Shown here piece after piece: positions 1-11,612 of a stretch of DNA of 64,000 bases (position 1 is its first letter; every line of letters starts with the position of its first letter). Position numbers and translations under genes: made by a program. The stretch comes from Microplitis mediator. Taxonomy: Eukaryota; Arthropoda; Insecta; Hymenoptera; Braconidae. The notes under the pieces are model-generated. The model saw only the letters and a program-made list of their open reading frames with translations, was not told where the DNA came from and ran no database searches. Location of the stretch: assembly GCF_029852145.1 (NCBI RefSeq), contig NC_079973.1:26740422-26804421 (forward strand), given 5' to 3'.

Positions 1-2948
1 CAGTGGTGGGTCTCTGTCCGGGATACCGACACGTGACTCTGAGAAATGATTGCGGTCAGCCACGTCCTCTGGCCAGTCTCTTTCTCCATGTCATTGTTAA
101 GGACTACGTACCTGACGGATTCAATGACTTTGCCGAGGCCCTTGCCAACCCCATTAAGTATCAATGCGAGTTAGAAAAGAGAGCCAAGCAATTGGAGCGG
201 CTGATGGACATTGATGAGGGATTGGAAGGAGAAACTGACGTAAGTATTTTCTTTATTTCCATTACATTTACTATAGATTTTTATATTTAATTGGGAGTTA
301 TTACTAACAATGTGTGTTGGTGTGTTTGTGCTTACTAACATTCTTCTAGGAGAAAGATAAAGATAAGGATAAGGATAAAGACAAAGAAAAAGATAAAGAT
401 AAAGACAAAGAAAAAGATAAAATTGTTAGTGGAACAAGTGCTGCTAAACCCGCCGTGAGTTTTGTATGTAGCTTGATATTTATTACTTCTAGTAGTAGTC
501 TACACGGAAAGAACTTCTGTCAACTTCCGTTTATTATCAATGATAATTCCTGAAATGTAAACACTACTAAATGCGCATATGCTAGAAAAAAAATATCTCA
601 AATGTAACTAAGTATAATCTGAGATGATACTGAGTTTAATCCAAAATTCCGGATGTATGCGGTCACCATCTAGGATGGTAACCAGTATAATCTAGCGCTG
701 TATAATTTGATATATTACTAAGTATAATGTAGATACAACTCAGTATAATCTAGACTATACTGCGTACTATCTGAAATTTTGATTTACGTCGTATGTAACT
801 GCGTAGAGTCCGGAATGGTAGTCAGTCCCAGTCAGTCCGTCTTTCTTGTTCTTTCCGTGTAGTTCAGTTTATTTTAATAGTTAGAATTTAATACCTCGAC
901 TTTTTTTTTTTTATTGGAAATTATTGAGGTGTAATAATGTCTTTTAAGGACGATACGGCAAAAGCTAAGAGATTACAGTCTTCCGGGGATTTATCTGGTG
1001 CACTGCCGGCGTCAGGAAGTCCACAAGGTCGAGCATCATCTGCTGGTTTGGAAGTTCCTGAAACTCCTGATACGGAAGACGGAGTTGGTTCGCCAACAGT
1101 TTCTGTTCTCGATGTTTCGTCTACTAAAAGTTCTACTGTAGTTTCAAGTAATTTTTTTATCATTATTTATTGTGGTTTTAGTAAATTGAACAGATAATAC
1201 GATATTGATATTTTTGGTTTTGTTAAATTTAGTTGGAGAAAACATCGTTGCGGAGAGTTTTGAAAAACTTATGAACAACAAGCTCGTTTTGGAGAAGAGA
1301 GGAGAGTTGGACAAGAAACTTGAATCTTTGCGTCGCAAGCACGAGAAAGAACGAGCTCGCCTTCAGCCGGCGAAGAGCTCCGTCGATGGGGAGAAACATA
1401 AATCAAAATTTTATACCAACAAATTGGTCAAACGGCTTTCTACCAGAAATATGTAACTATTTTTTTTCTTAGACGTTTTAATTGGGAACTAATAGACAGT
1501 CATAATTAATTAACTTTTTTTCTAATAGATTTTCCAGTGACGTCGCTTTTAGCACCGTAAATCTAGCAGAGACGTCGGAGAATCCGGAAGAGGGAGTCGA
1601 GGGCGCAGTGGGAGGCCTCCCCAGGAGTCAAAGCGAGCGATTGCTGAACATCTACAAAGAGCAGTTGGATCAAGAAAGAGAACTTCAGGAAAAATACCAC
1701 GAGATTGTGTATTCGATGGTTGAAAAAGTTATGAAAACATCTCAGACCAATCAAATGAAGACACTCAAGGTTCTTTTGGAAAGAGAAATAAGCAGCGCCA
1801 TGAGAAGGCTACAAAAATTACGACACTTTGAGGTTTTTATTTTAATTTATATACAGTCGAAATTCATTAACTCGGATTCCATTATCTCGGAACTTCCCCT
1901 CAATCTTGACTCCCACTACGAGCTACGCTGTCTCCCACCCGATGCTATACATTTGTATGTTTCTGTATATGGATATATTTGCATGATACATGTGTATGTA
2001 AGAGCGCATGTGCCATAGTTAACTTTTTAAGGGAGAAAGGGCATCCGTTAACCAGGAAATCCTAAGAAATTTCCGCTCCTCCGTAGATTAACTGTCCGAG
2101 TTAATGGAGTTCGACTATAATCAATTTATAAAAGAAAAAATTATTTTAAAATGAATTATTGTGTTGATTAATAGGTGAAGCAATTAGCGAAAGTACACAA
2201 AGATAAGGCGGAGTTTGATCGCATGAAACGAGAAGTCGGCAAGACGACCATTCAAAAGGGAGTTAACGAATGCGGTCGACTGACGACTATTTATGACAGG
2301 AAGAAAACAGAGCTAGAGGCCCAGCACGAGGAAGTTCGTCTGAAGCTTGAAGAAGAGAAAACTAGAGTAATGACTTATTAATTTATAAACTTTTATTCCC
2401 GCTAAATTTTTTAAAATAAAATCCTCGCTATCAATGAAAATTAATTAGCGTTTAGTGTCGGGTAATTACGGCAATTGAGGGTGGAAATTAATTAAAAATT
2501 ACTATTGTCCAGTCGAATCGCGTTATAAGTCTGCCTACAGGGCTGTAGGGGAATATAATTCTAAGAATTCCCGTACTCCCACTTCTGCTCAGCAATTGAA
2601 CGCCGTAACTTACACTTCCCCTACTTTGCAAGCGTGTGAGTGTGTACATGATTATTTTCGTAGTCATAGAGGGGGAATGTCTTCCAAGAAATATAAGTCA
2701 GCGGACTTATAACGCGACTGGACTGTATTTGATAACAAAGATCGTTAATTATCCGCGGGTATTTGAAAAATTTAAGTATTTTTGTTCATTTTCTTTACTT
2801 ATTTATTTATTTTTTTGTTTTTCAGGTAAAGGCGGCGTTACAAGCCGAGTTCACTAGTCGTTCCAAAAAATATGAGAGTAGTGAGCAAGCAGTAACGCCT
2901 TCAGGTAGTAAAAGTATTGCCGACACCTTGGGAAGAACACCCAACTGA
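1..2948 (+). CDS. Plc21C: Phospholipase C beta, C-terminal part (seven last coding exons; 5' part outside window)
   Basis: Gq-regulated enzyme that cleaves PIP2 into IP3 and diacylglycerol at the plasma membrane; catalytic X/Y domains lie upstream of the window. Exons by reading frame and GT/AG sites: 1-239 (may start earlier), 350-454, 949-1147, 1233-1452, 1529-1832, 2175-2366, 2826-2948 (stop TGA 2946-2948). All junction phases agree. The first exon ends the C2 domain (GYRHVTLRND, VKDYVPDGF, NPIKYQ, then ELEKRAKQL). A Lys/Asp/Glu-rich linker and a Ser/Pro/Gly-rich stretch follow. The last four exons form the long charged coiled-coil C-terminal domain that in this family binds Gq and membrane (for example YKEQLDQERELQEKYHEI, NQMKTLKVLLEREI). 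About 460 residues are visible. VKDYVPD plus EKRAKQL resembles PLCB1-3/Plc21C more than PLCB4/norpA, from memory of the families. The protein ends in LGRTPN. Confidence 0.88.
350..454 (+). repeat. Lys-Asp/Lys-Glu coding microsatellite in a Plc21C exon
   Basis: This 105-nt, phase-0 exon consists largely of repeats of the hexamer AAAGAT and its variants. It encodes an alternating Lys-Asp/Lys-Glu tract of about 24 residues followed by IVSGTSAAKPA. It lies in the linker between the C2 domain and the coiled coil. The acceptor is TTCTTCTAG and the donor GTGAGT. As a symmetrical exon it could be skipped without a frameshift, so alternative splicing is possible. That is inference. Confidence 0.8.
500..862. 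mobile_element. MITE in Plc21C intron 2, ends CTACACGGAAAGAAC
   Basis: A 15-bp terminal inverted repeat is seen: CTACACGGAAAGAAC at 500-514 and GTTCTTTCCGTGTAG at 848-862. The 363-bp body has no ORF. It contains repeated AGTATAATCTAG-like motifs, for example near 685, 720 and 740. The same end sequence recurs in the element at 20489-20701. Target duplication is not clear. It is non-autonomous and lies inside the intron between the linker exons. Confidence 0.75.
1854..2117. mobile_element. MITE in Plc21C intron 5, pogo/Tigger-like ends
   Basis: The left end reads CAGTCGAAATTCATTAACTC and the right end is its imperfect inverse (CCGAGTTAATGGAGTTCGACTA). TA dinucleotides flank both sides (1852-1853 and 2118-2119). 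TA target sites and CAG-type ends are typical of the pogo/Tigger branch of Tc1/mariner. That assignment is inference from the ends only. The 264-bp element has no coding capacity. Confidence 0.65.
2507..2723. mobile_element. MITE in Plc21C intron 6
   Basis: Imperfect inverted repeats bound 217 bp. The left end GTCCAGTCG is followed by CGCGTTATAAGTC, and the right end GACTTATAACGCGACTGGAC is the inverse. The left arm has three extra bases (AAT). The element lies immediately upstream of the last Plc21C coding exon and has no ORF. The superfamily was not determined. Confidence 0.65.
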
Positions 2949-3802
2949 CTCCCCGCTCAGGATCGCGACCAGATCCACGAGCTATATCGCAATCGACCTT
3001 TTCACGTCTAGAGTATGTTAAGAGAGACAGATAAGACTTTTTAAAAATATAATACTCCGAGTACGAGTTTTAAATACGGAAATAAATAAATATCGGAGCG
3101 ACCGAATGACTTTTATGACAAATGACAGGAAATACTGGACGTAAGTACACTGAGGATTAATTTACCTCAGGTATTTTGTATTGTATCTGACAAAAGACTC
3201 GCTTTGTCAACAAAGTAAACGTCTTTGCAGTTTTGTGTCTATTACGAGACAGGTATTTTAGAATATAAAAATAAATAGTACACCGTACGGTGAACGACAC
3301 GTCATCGCTCTTCTCATACTCAATTTATTTTATTTTTATTTTTATTATTATCGATTTTTTTTTTCGTTTTTTTTCAACAGTATTAAAAGAGTACAGATAA
3401 ATATCCATTACATATATTCAGATAATTATTATTTTTAAATTCAGTATCTCAAGGATTTAATTTAAAATTATCTGACCGTACATTATTCTAAATAAGTGTA
3501 AACTTTTTGAAACGATTGCTCTCCATCTTGTTGTTATATACATAAGAGTTATTTATTTATTTTATTCTGACGATATATTAATATATATATACATACATAC
3601 ATCCATACATACAAACACATATTATTAATATTATGATTCTTACAATAAACAATTGGATTTTTTAAAAAATTCAATCCACGTTTCGTAATTTTTAAATACT
3701 TGCGCAAATTTGTCTGGCCTATAAAAATAAAAGTAAAAATAAATCGGTTCATTTTTCGGCTATTGTAAAATTTGACTGAAAGTATACATATATATAATAT
3801 AT
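2949..3802 (+). other. Plc21C 3'UTR and start of gene-free AT-rich DNA
   Basis: Sequence following the Plc21C stop. AATAAATAAA near 3080-3090 is the first plausible polyadenylation signal, followed by many other AATAAA-like strings, so the true 3' end cannot be chosen by eye. No coding potential is seen. Confidence 0.4.
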
Positions 3803-3893
3803 ACATTAAAAAATTTGGAGTGAATTCAGAGAATTCTGGATTTTATTCCACTCCGGATTTTTAATCCGCGTTCACTCGCAAATTTTTTACAGT
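3803..3893. mobile_element. Short palindromic MITE, GGAGTGAA family, copy 1
   Basis: A roughly 90-bp imperfect palindrome. On the minus strand it reads TGTAAAAAATTTGCGAGTGA, then CGCGGATT, AATCCGGAGTGGAATAAAAT and a terminal CACTCCAAATTTTTTAATG-like arm. Related sequences occur at 47467-47547 and 59588-59640, which identifies it as a dispersed family. No ORF. Confidence 0.6.
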
Positions 3894-6693
3894 ATATATA
3901 TTTGAGAAGCCGTAAAATAATAAATAATATTGATAATAATAAAATAAGTCTGGTGTTGTAATAAAATAATAAATAATTTCGAGTAATTACACGAGACGTG
4001 GGTCTGATATAAATTTTTTTTCGGTTATAAATATGATAATTAATTAAAATCGTGTAAGGTTTAGCCGTAAATAAAATATCATCTCTTACATGTTTTGGAC
4101 GGTGATATGATCAATTGGTTTATCGGTAACTTCGAGGAAGACAATCAAAAAAAAATTTTACACGATAAGCATTTAGCGGTAACACTTTTCCCTGTTATTT
4201 ATAATCTAAATTAATGAATTAATTAAAATTAATGATAATAATTATTGTAATCGAGTCTTTATTAATTGTGAATTTATTTATAGTAATGGGTGATGTGTGG
4301 TAATTATTATTTATTTTAAAAGTTAGTCACAAGTTACCAATCGTCTACATAAATATATAACAACATGTATACCTATATATATTTATTGATATAACAATTA
4401 TAAATAATAAGTGATCAATGTCTTTTAAAAGAAACATTGGATGAGGCGGTTAGATCTAGAGTGTTTTTAAATAAAATAATATATAATTATAATTTTAAAT
4501 GACCCAAAGTTTTTTTAATGCCAAAAGCACTTTTTAAATAATTCATGTTTGCCGTTACGCTTATTTGTTTCTCGGCAAAATGAATAATAATATATAATAT
4601 ATATGTAATTATTGTACGAGACCTCAATCAAACCGCCAGTCGATGTTGCGATACGCGTTTGTGATAAATAATGGATCTCAATTAAAGCAATCGTATGATT
4701 GACAATGAAGTTTAAAATCTACGACTAAGGGGAAAGGATTTTTAATGAATGGACACTACACAGATAAAGATTTTTTGGCGCGAAAAATTTTTTTTCATTA
4801 TAAATTGAAAACAAAATTTTTATTGTGGCGCGAAAAATTTTCTCAGACCAAATTCTTGTCGAGAAATTTTTTCTGGACCTAAGAAAAATTTTGTTTTCTA
4901 TTTGTAAGAAAAAATATTTCTTGTGCCGAGAAATTTTTTTTTTCTGTGTAAAATTAATAATAATATTAATAATAATAATTGTAATAATAATAAAATAAAC
5001 AAAGTACAATGCTTCTATTTCTCACTGAAGTTGCTACAATCGTACGAAAGTCGACTGAACTATTTGCTAATAATATTGTTAGAAAAAATAAATTAGTAAT
5101 ATTTAAAAAAAAAGTAGATTGATATCCGAGACGAGTTTCAATAAATTTATATCGGTGAATAAAATAATTTTAAAAAATTAATGCTCAGTTTTAAATCGAG
5201 TTTTAAATAAACTTTATCAGCTAAATGAGCTTACATACATCTGAGCAATAAACTGGACATTAAATGACGATACTGAGTAATTAAATTGTGAAACTTGTAT
5301 CAATTATACCGATCCCCAAAGTCCATTTAGTCCATTATACTTATACTTAACAAATAACTGCATTTTATAGATAGTAATTGTATTAATTTAATTGTAAAAA
5401 AAAGATAAAAAATGCAGGAGAATAAGCGCGAGTTTATTATTTTAAATCGGCGACCAGTCACGTCAAAGTCGCTGTTATTTATTATCATGATTTACTTATT
5501 ACTCTGTTTGAACACTTCCATATTTATGTCTTCGAATGTTTATAAATAAACGTAATAAATTATAACTCTTAAAAAATAAAAAATTGTAATAATTCCATTT
5601 AATTATTTTGTGCATTTAAAATTTTATTCAAATATTTCGCGGGTAATAAAATGTAAATTTTTGTTTGTGTTTATTAATTAAAATTAATTCATTTACTTTC
5701 TGGGTTATTTTTTTTTTTTTTGTTAATTAAAAATAATTAAAAAATGGAATTATCCAGTTCTGTTTGTAAAATAAAAAAACGCGCATTTAAAATGCAAATT
5801 TTTTTATGAGAATTCTCTCTAAGAGATTTTCCGGATGCATTATAAATACGAGTATAGATCTGAATTTTTTTTAAACTAAAAATTGTGTTCACTAATTTTT
5901 TTTTTTGAAAGTAATCTCAGTACTTGCGATTTTTCTTATACATTTTCTTCCATGCCATATACATATACATATATAAATATATTTATACAAATATGTGTAT
6001 GCATATATCTATATATACACATAGAAATAAATAAATAAATAATTGTAATAATAATAGAGATAATTATATTCGTGTTGATATATTATGTGTTGTTGCTGTT
6101 GATGTTGTTAATTACAAATGTAGCGACCAGTAGCTAGACAAATTAAAAAAAAAAAAAAGAAAAAAAAATAGTAATATTTGATATCTTAATCTTATTCGTG
6201 TCATAGTCGTCTATAAATTTCCATGCGCTGACTTGCCAGACTTAAAGCGCGTTCCTTAATTATTTATAATTAATTAATTAAGTCTTCCTTGTTGATTGGA
6301 AGGAACAAAAGTAAAGCATTGTATTGTAATTTATTTATTTAATGTTTACTGTTAATTAACTTTAAATCAATTATATATTTATTAAATATTTTCTGAATGT
6401 CTACACACAAATGTCAGTAATTAATTTTTATCAATGAATTTATGATGTACATATATATATATATACATATATATTTTAATAATTTTAATTGACAAATTTG
6501 CTCCTTTACAATTCGTCTATTTTAAATGATATATATTTATAAATATATTGATGGATAAATGGATAATTGTAAGGCTTGTCAGTCGCGTAATTATGCCGCT
6601 TTTATTTTTATCTTCTCAATGTACGATTTCATAAATGTCTTTAAATATATTGTATATTGTGATGAAACAAATTTATTATTATTATTATCATAG
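3894..6693. other. Gene-free AT-rich intergenic DNA
   Basis: Very AT-rich DNA with many short homopolymer and TA-type runs (for example 5960-6050). Apart from the MITE at 4757-4950 I see no coding exon, RNA gene or clear regulatory element. Part may be extended 3'UTR of the upstream phospholipase gene. Confidence 0.5.
4757..4950. mobile_element. MITE with TACACAGA ends
   Basis: Terminal inverted repeats TACACAGATAAAGATTTTTT (left) and AAATTTTTTTTTTCTGTGTA (right) bound a 194-bp element. Internally it carries two GGCGCGAAAAATTTT motifs and matching TTGTCGAGAAATTTTTT and GTGCCGAGAAATTTTTTT motifs in inverse sense. The same ends occur in the 65-bp element at 47402-47466. No ORF. Confidence 0.65.
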
Positions 6694-7090
6694 TGATCCT
6701 GAAGTTGGTAGACAATTCATAATTTTTTGATTTTTTTTTTCAACAATTCAATTTAAAAAAAAAAAAAAAAAAAAAATGCACGTGTAGAAAATTTTAAAAA
6801 CTATAGGTGCAATTTTTTTAATTATTTTTTTTTTTATAACTTGTGTTTTTAAAAAAAATTTGAAAGTTATTAGACGTCGACTAACTCCAGTGTCATTAAA
6901 ATATGATTCTGAAATTAACAGACAGTAGAAGATTTTCAAATTTTTTTTTCAACAATTTAATTACAAAAAAAATGCACATGTAGAAAATTTAAAAAACTAT
7001 AGGTGCAATTTTTTAAATTATTTTTTTTTTCATAATTTATGTTTTAAAAAAAAATTTGAAAATTATTAGACGTCGGCTAACTCCAGTATC
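6694..7090. repeat. Two adjacent copies of a ~200-bp MITE (GATNCTGAA ends)
   Basis: Copy 1 (6694-6894) and copy 2 (6905-7090) lie in direct orientation. Each begins with GATCCTGAAGTTGGTAGAC or GATTCTGAAATTAACAGAC and ends in the inverse GTCGACTAACTCCAGTGTC or GTCGGCTAACTCCAGTATC. Both share the inner string TAGAAAATTT, then AAAAACTATAGGTGCAATTTTTT. A third copy is at 57969-58167. The adjacency suggests tandem duplication or insertion next to an older copy. Confidence 0.7.
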
Positions 7091-7963
7091 AATTAAAATA
7101 AATTATTGGATGATTGTAATTTAATGATAATAATAATAATTATTATTGTTATTATGATAATAATAATTATGGAGAAATTTGTTTCATCAATGAGTGCCAC
7201 TGAATGGTAATGATGATAAATTATGCTCACGTGCTTCTAAATTTAATCTCTATTGATAAGACACCAATTAATGTCTTAACTATAAGTATGTAATATTTAT
7301 AATAATAATTAAGTGTAGTGCAAACGGCCTATTGACTAATCGTAGCTTATTTCGCTTAAATTGTGATTATGTGAAAAAAAATAATAAACGAGAACGTCAA
7401 CGTTCTCTATATATTTTTTTTCCTCTCAATTATAATTTTGCCATAAATATAAAAATTTGTTAATTAAAACCGGTTTCAATTTCGGCTGGATATTTCGGGT
7501 AAATAAAACCAACTTTTTAATTAACAAATTTCGATAATTTAAATATACGTACAAATGTTGACAAAGTTAATAATTTTACAACGATTTCCGGTACCTGGCC
7601 GCTGTCAAAACACTCGAGTAAATTATAATATATGAGAGAGTCGAAACCGAACACTAAAATATTTATTATTATTATTTATACTTGAACTGTCACTCGATCG
7701 GGCTCGGAATAAATTTTAATTTGTTACTCAATTTATTTAATTAAATTGAGCACAAACTTTTAATCAACTGGTTATTAAAAAACAATAAAAAATGAAGGTT
7801 CTTCTTCATGACTCTATGATAGTATCAAAGCTACGAAGTCTCTTTAGCTAATTAACAATATATATAAATAATAAACTTACTCAATATGCATTAATGAGAC
7901 TCGCACTTTAATCTCATCTAATTCTACCCATTAATTTATTAATTACTCATATATGAACACGTA
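7091..7963. other. Gene-free AT-rich DNA
   Basis: AT-rich DNA with ATA/TTA microsatellite stretches near 7120-7170. No exon, RNA gene or mobile element is recognisable. Confidence 0.4.
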
Positions 7964-8605
7964 TTAGAGTGATTCGTTTGGAGCTACAATTTTTTTTTTC
8001 ATTCCCACTGGAAAACATCGTCATAGACAAGGAAAATAAAATTCCCTGCAAGTTTCAGCCCTTAATTTTCAATACTTCATATTTGATTTTGAAATTTCCC
8101 ATTTAAAATCCATAGGAAAGTTACGATTATTTTTTAAATTCTCTATAACTCAGCCGCATTTTAAGTTATCGGGTTGCCGTCTGCGGCATTTTGTAGAAAA
8201 TTTAATACTTTTCAAAAGTCTCCTTAGTTATTTTACTCGAACTCTAATTGTTTTGTTCTCTATTGGTTCTGAAAATAATTTTTTTTAATAACAATTTTGG
8301 TTTTTACTTGTCATTAACTAAATAACGAAATTCACAGTAAAAGTGCAGATAACGATTTTTTAGGAAATTTCATTCTCTACAAAAAAGGTCCTCTTAGTTA
8401 AGTGGCTCAAGTTCTTCGTTCAAGTGATATTTTAGTAATTTTGTAAATAAAATATTTGTCAAAAATTTTTCCAAAGCTCATTAATTTGAATCCTTCTGAT
8501 TATCATGAATGGATTGAATTAATGATAAGAAAATTACTTACTGTCACTCGGTCGAACTTTTCAAAAAATACTTTAATTACAAAATTAATAATACGAATCA
8601 CCCTA
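7964..8605. mobile_element. 642-bp non-autonomous element with TA target duplication
   Basis: The ends TTAGAGTGATTCGT (left) and ACGAATCACCCTAA (right) are inverted repeats with one mismatch. TA flanks both sides (7962-7963 and 8606-8607). The interior has no long ORF. TA duplication suggests a Tc1/mariner-type transposase mobilised it in trans (inference). Confidence 0.7.
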
Positions 8606-9539
8606 ATATGTACAACTAAAATATAAAGTATGAGTGAATTACGATTAAGAATTTTACAATTACAGCATAAACTTTTTTTTAAAGCTGATGTTTATTTACT
8701 GCGGTAATTTAAAAAAATAAATTTGTGACGTCGGTAATTTGTCATTTTTTTTTAGTCACTGACAATAATTTTTGCTGTTCAATATATATGTATATATTAT
8801 TATTATTTGAAAAATGTCTTCCATTCCTTTGTTTTCAATTAAAATGACATAAAAAGTATATGCATATATTTATAAATATGTTTTTTTTTACATCTTTGTA
8901 TTGATATAAAAATATATTTATAACGAGGGGATTTTTCCGATCGGATTCATTACATTGATTGAACTTTTATCTTAATTTAGATGTTTACAGTCGACGCTTT
9001 AATTATTATTGTTATTATTTATTGTTTATTATTATAATTATATTGTTACATGAAAGGACCGACAATAAGTTAAGCGTTTTACCGTTGAGCGAAGGAATTG
9101 CTTTGCTGTGCAGTTATTTTAATAAGTGTCGGTAGAAAAAAAGTAATATTACAAAGAAAAGGATAAAAAAAAGTCTATAATTCAATAAATAAATATGATA
9201 TATAAATAACACACTGGTTCTCACGTGCTCTGTAGTCACACAGATCTATTTATAATATATATACACTACGTAAATATATGTATACTTTACATTAATTAAT
9301 TGATTGATTGATTAATTGTAATGTTGATTATTAATTATAAATTCATGTAAGCTTATATATATTTTAAGATGAAAGTACATAATCGTTATATTGTTATGGA
9401 AAAAAATATTGAAGGGAGTTAATAATTTGTAATTTTAATTGGGAGTAGGGAGAGATTTTGAGAATTTTATTTTGAAAAAGATTTTATTAATAAATAGTTG
9501 ATTTTTTTTTTTGGTAATTAATGAGTACTATAAATTTTT
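8606..9539. other. Gene-free AT-rich DNA
   Basis: No coding or RNA features recognised. AT-rich with scattered TATATA runs (for example 8780-8800 and 8860-8915). Confidence 0.4.
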
Positions 9540-10090
9540 AATAATAATTAATCTAGTAATTTTTATTCAAATTTTGAATTCAATTATTTTTATCAAAATT
9601 TTGAGTGTGATAATTTTTATTTAAATTTTTAAATTGATGATTTTTGTTTAAATTTTGAATTTAAATATTTTTTTTATATTTTGAGTTTGATAATTTTTAT
9701 TTAAATTTTTAAATTGATGATTTTTATTTCAATTTTGAATTCAAATATTTTTATCAAAATTTTGAGTTTGATCATTTTTATTTAAATTTTTAAATTGATG
9801 ATTTTTATTTAAATTATGAATTCAAATATTTTTATCAAAATTTTAAGTTTCGATAATTTTTATTTAAATTTTTAAATTGATGATTTTTATTTCAATTTTG
9901 AATTCAAATATTTTTATCAAAATTATGAGTTTGATAATTTTTATTTAAATTTTTGAATTGATGATTTTTATTAAAATTTAAAATTCAAATATTTTTATTA
10001 AAATTTAAAATTCAATTATTTTTATTAAAATTTTGAGTATAATGATTTCTATTAGAATTTTGAGTTTGATTACTTTTATAAAAATTTCGA
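9540..10090. repeat. Minisatellite, ~81-bp unit
   Basis: About six degenerate tandem copies of an extremely AT-rich unit. Recognisable anchors are GAGTTTGATAATTTTTATTT, TTAAATTGATGATTTTTATT and GAATTCAAATATTTTTATCA. GAGTTTGAT-like anchors recur about every 80 bp (near 9602, 9682, 9762, 9846, 9927). Edges decay into simple AT-rich sequence. Confidence 0.75.
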
Positions 10091-11611
10091 ATTGTATAAT
10101 TTCAAATAAAAATTATGATTAATTATTTTAATCGTAACTATTTATTAATTAAAAATTTTTTATGAGAGTAATTAAAATACGAGCTTAGTATCGATGTGTA
10201 TAATTTAAAAAAAAAACATACTTATGAAATTATATGAATGAAATTTAAAAAAATAAGAAAAATTGGCATTTTAAAAGTACTTGATAAATACAAAATTTGA
10301 AAAATAACTCAATATTCATGCATATAAATTTTTTAAAAAATAATTAAAATTGTAATTAAAAGCTTGTTATTATTTGAAGTACTAATTAGATGCCAATTAG
10401 ATGCTGGCAGCCTTGTAGATATACAGGCAAGTATATCGATAAGACAAAAGTATATGTGCGAAAATAAAAATAAGTAGTTATCATCCTATAATTTCCTCTG
10501 ACTCACTTGTGCCTTGCCCTCGAGTATCTCATACTTTTTCCTTATACATTATATGTACGATACTAAAAATTACTCTCTTTGTCGATCTGTTTCTCTATAG
10601 GACAGTAACAAGAGTAACTAGATAACTAACACCCATTTTAAATTAAAGATTAGAGTAATTTATAAACAAACATACAAAAAAAAAATAAAAAAAAAACTTG
10701 TTCGATGTTCGATGTTTGCTTCTATCGTAAGATTACTCAAGTAAATTATTTTATGAAAATACTTAAATGAGTGCGTAGTCACTAGTAAATTAGTAATTAA
10801 ATAAAAACATATGGCATGATGTAATTAATTTAGTTAATTATTAAGCGAAGTGTCGGCAAGGCGCGATTTCAATTAAAATTTATAATTTGACCCGAAATTA
10901 GGGCTTTTAATTTTTGAATTATTTGCTGTAGACTAGTTTTTTTTTTTAAAGAAATATATATGATATATATGAGCCTGGTTTTTGTGTATGAGAATTTTAA
11001 AACGTCTCCAAAGAGATTTAATCAAATTGGTAAATTACAATTAGATAAATATTTAAGTAGATTATTGTACTGTTAGTAATTAGCATAGTCTAGATATTAA
11101 ATTGTTACCTGCTATATATGGGAATAAAAAGTCATACCATAACTTCTAAATATTATAATTATAATTACCACTACTGTGTACTATGTAAGATAATTAATTA
11201 CAATGTATATTCAATATTATTACGATGTATTGATAACGAAATATTATATAAATGGCTAAATCATACTGTAAAGTCAAAACTTAGCATTTAAATAAATAAT
11301 TCACTGTTGTAAAAATTTTATCTCAACAATTATTTATTTTTTTTTACAAATATCCACAAGTCCACCTCCTGTCTGTTAATTTTTTTGACACCCGCGGAAA
11401 TTGAGATTTTGAAAAAATTTTATTTTTCAATTTTACCGAAAATTAGAAAAAATTTGAATCAACATTTTGGTTTGTAATTTTTTTTCAGCTCTAGAAAAAA
11501 ATCAGTTCGACTCAAGATTAAAATCAGAAATTCAAGAAAAAAATACAACGAATTTTGACAGCTGTCAAAAAAATCTAGACTCCACACTTTTAAATTAAAA
11601 AATTTTTTTAT
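10091..11611. other. Gene-free DNA between the tail-to-tail genes
   Basis: AT-rich with no exon-like ORF. It separates the 3' end of the phospholipase gene from the 3' end of the methyltransferase gene. The last bases hold the latter's likely poly(A) signal. Confidence 0.4.
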
Positions 11612-11612
11612 T
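11607..11612 (-). terminator. Poly(A) signal overlapping the methyltransferase stop codon
   Basis: AATAAA on the minus strand begins at the last base of the TAA stop. If used, the 3'UTR would be only about 15-30 nt. Other A/T-rich alternatives lie further downstream, so usage is uncertain. Confidence 0.35.
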
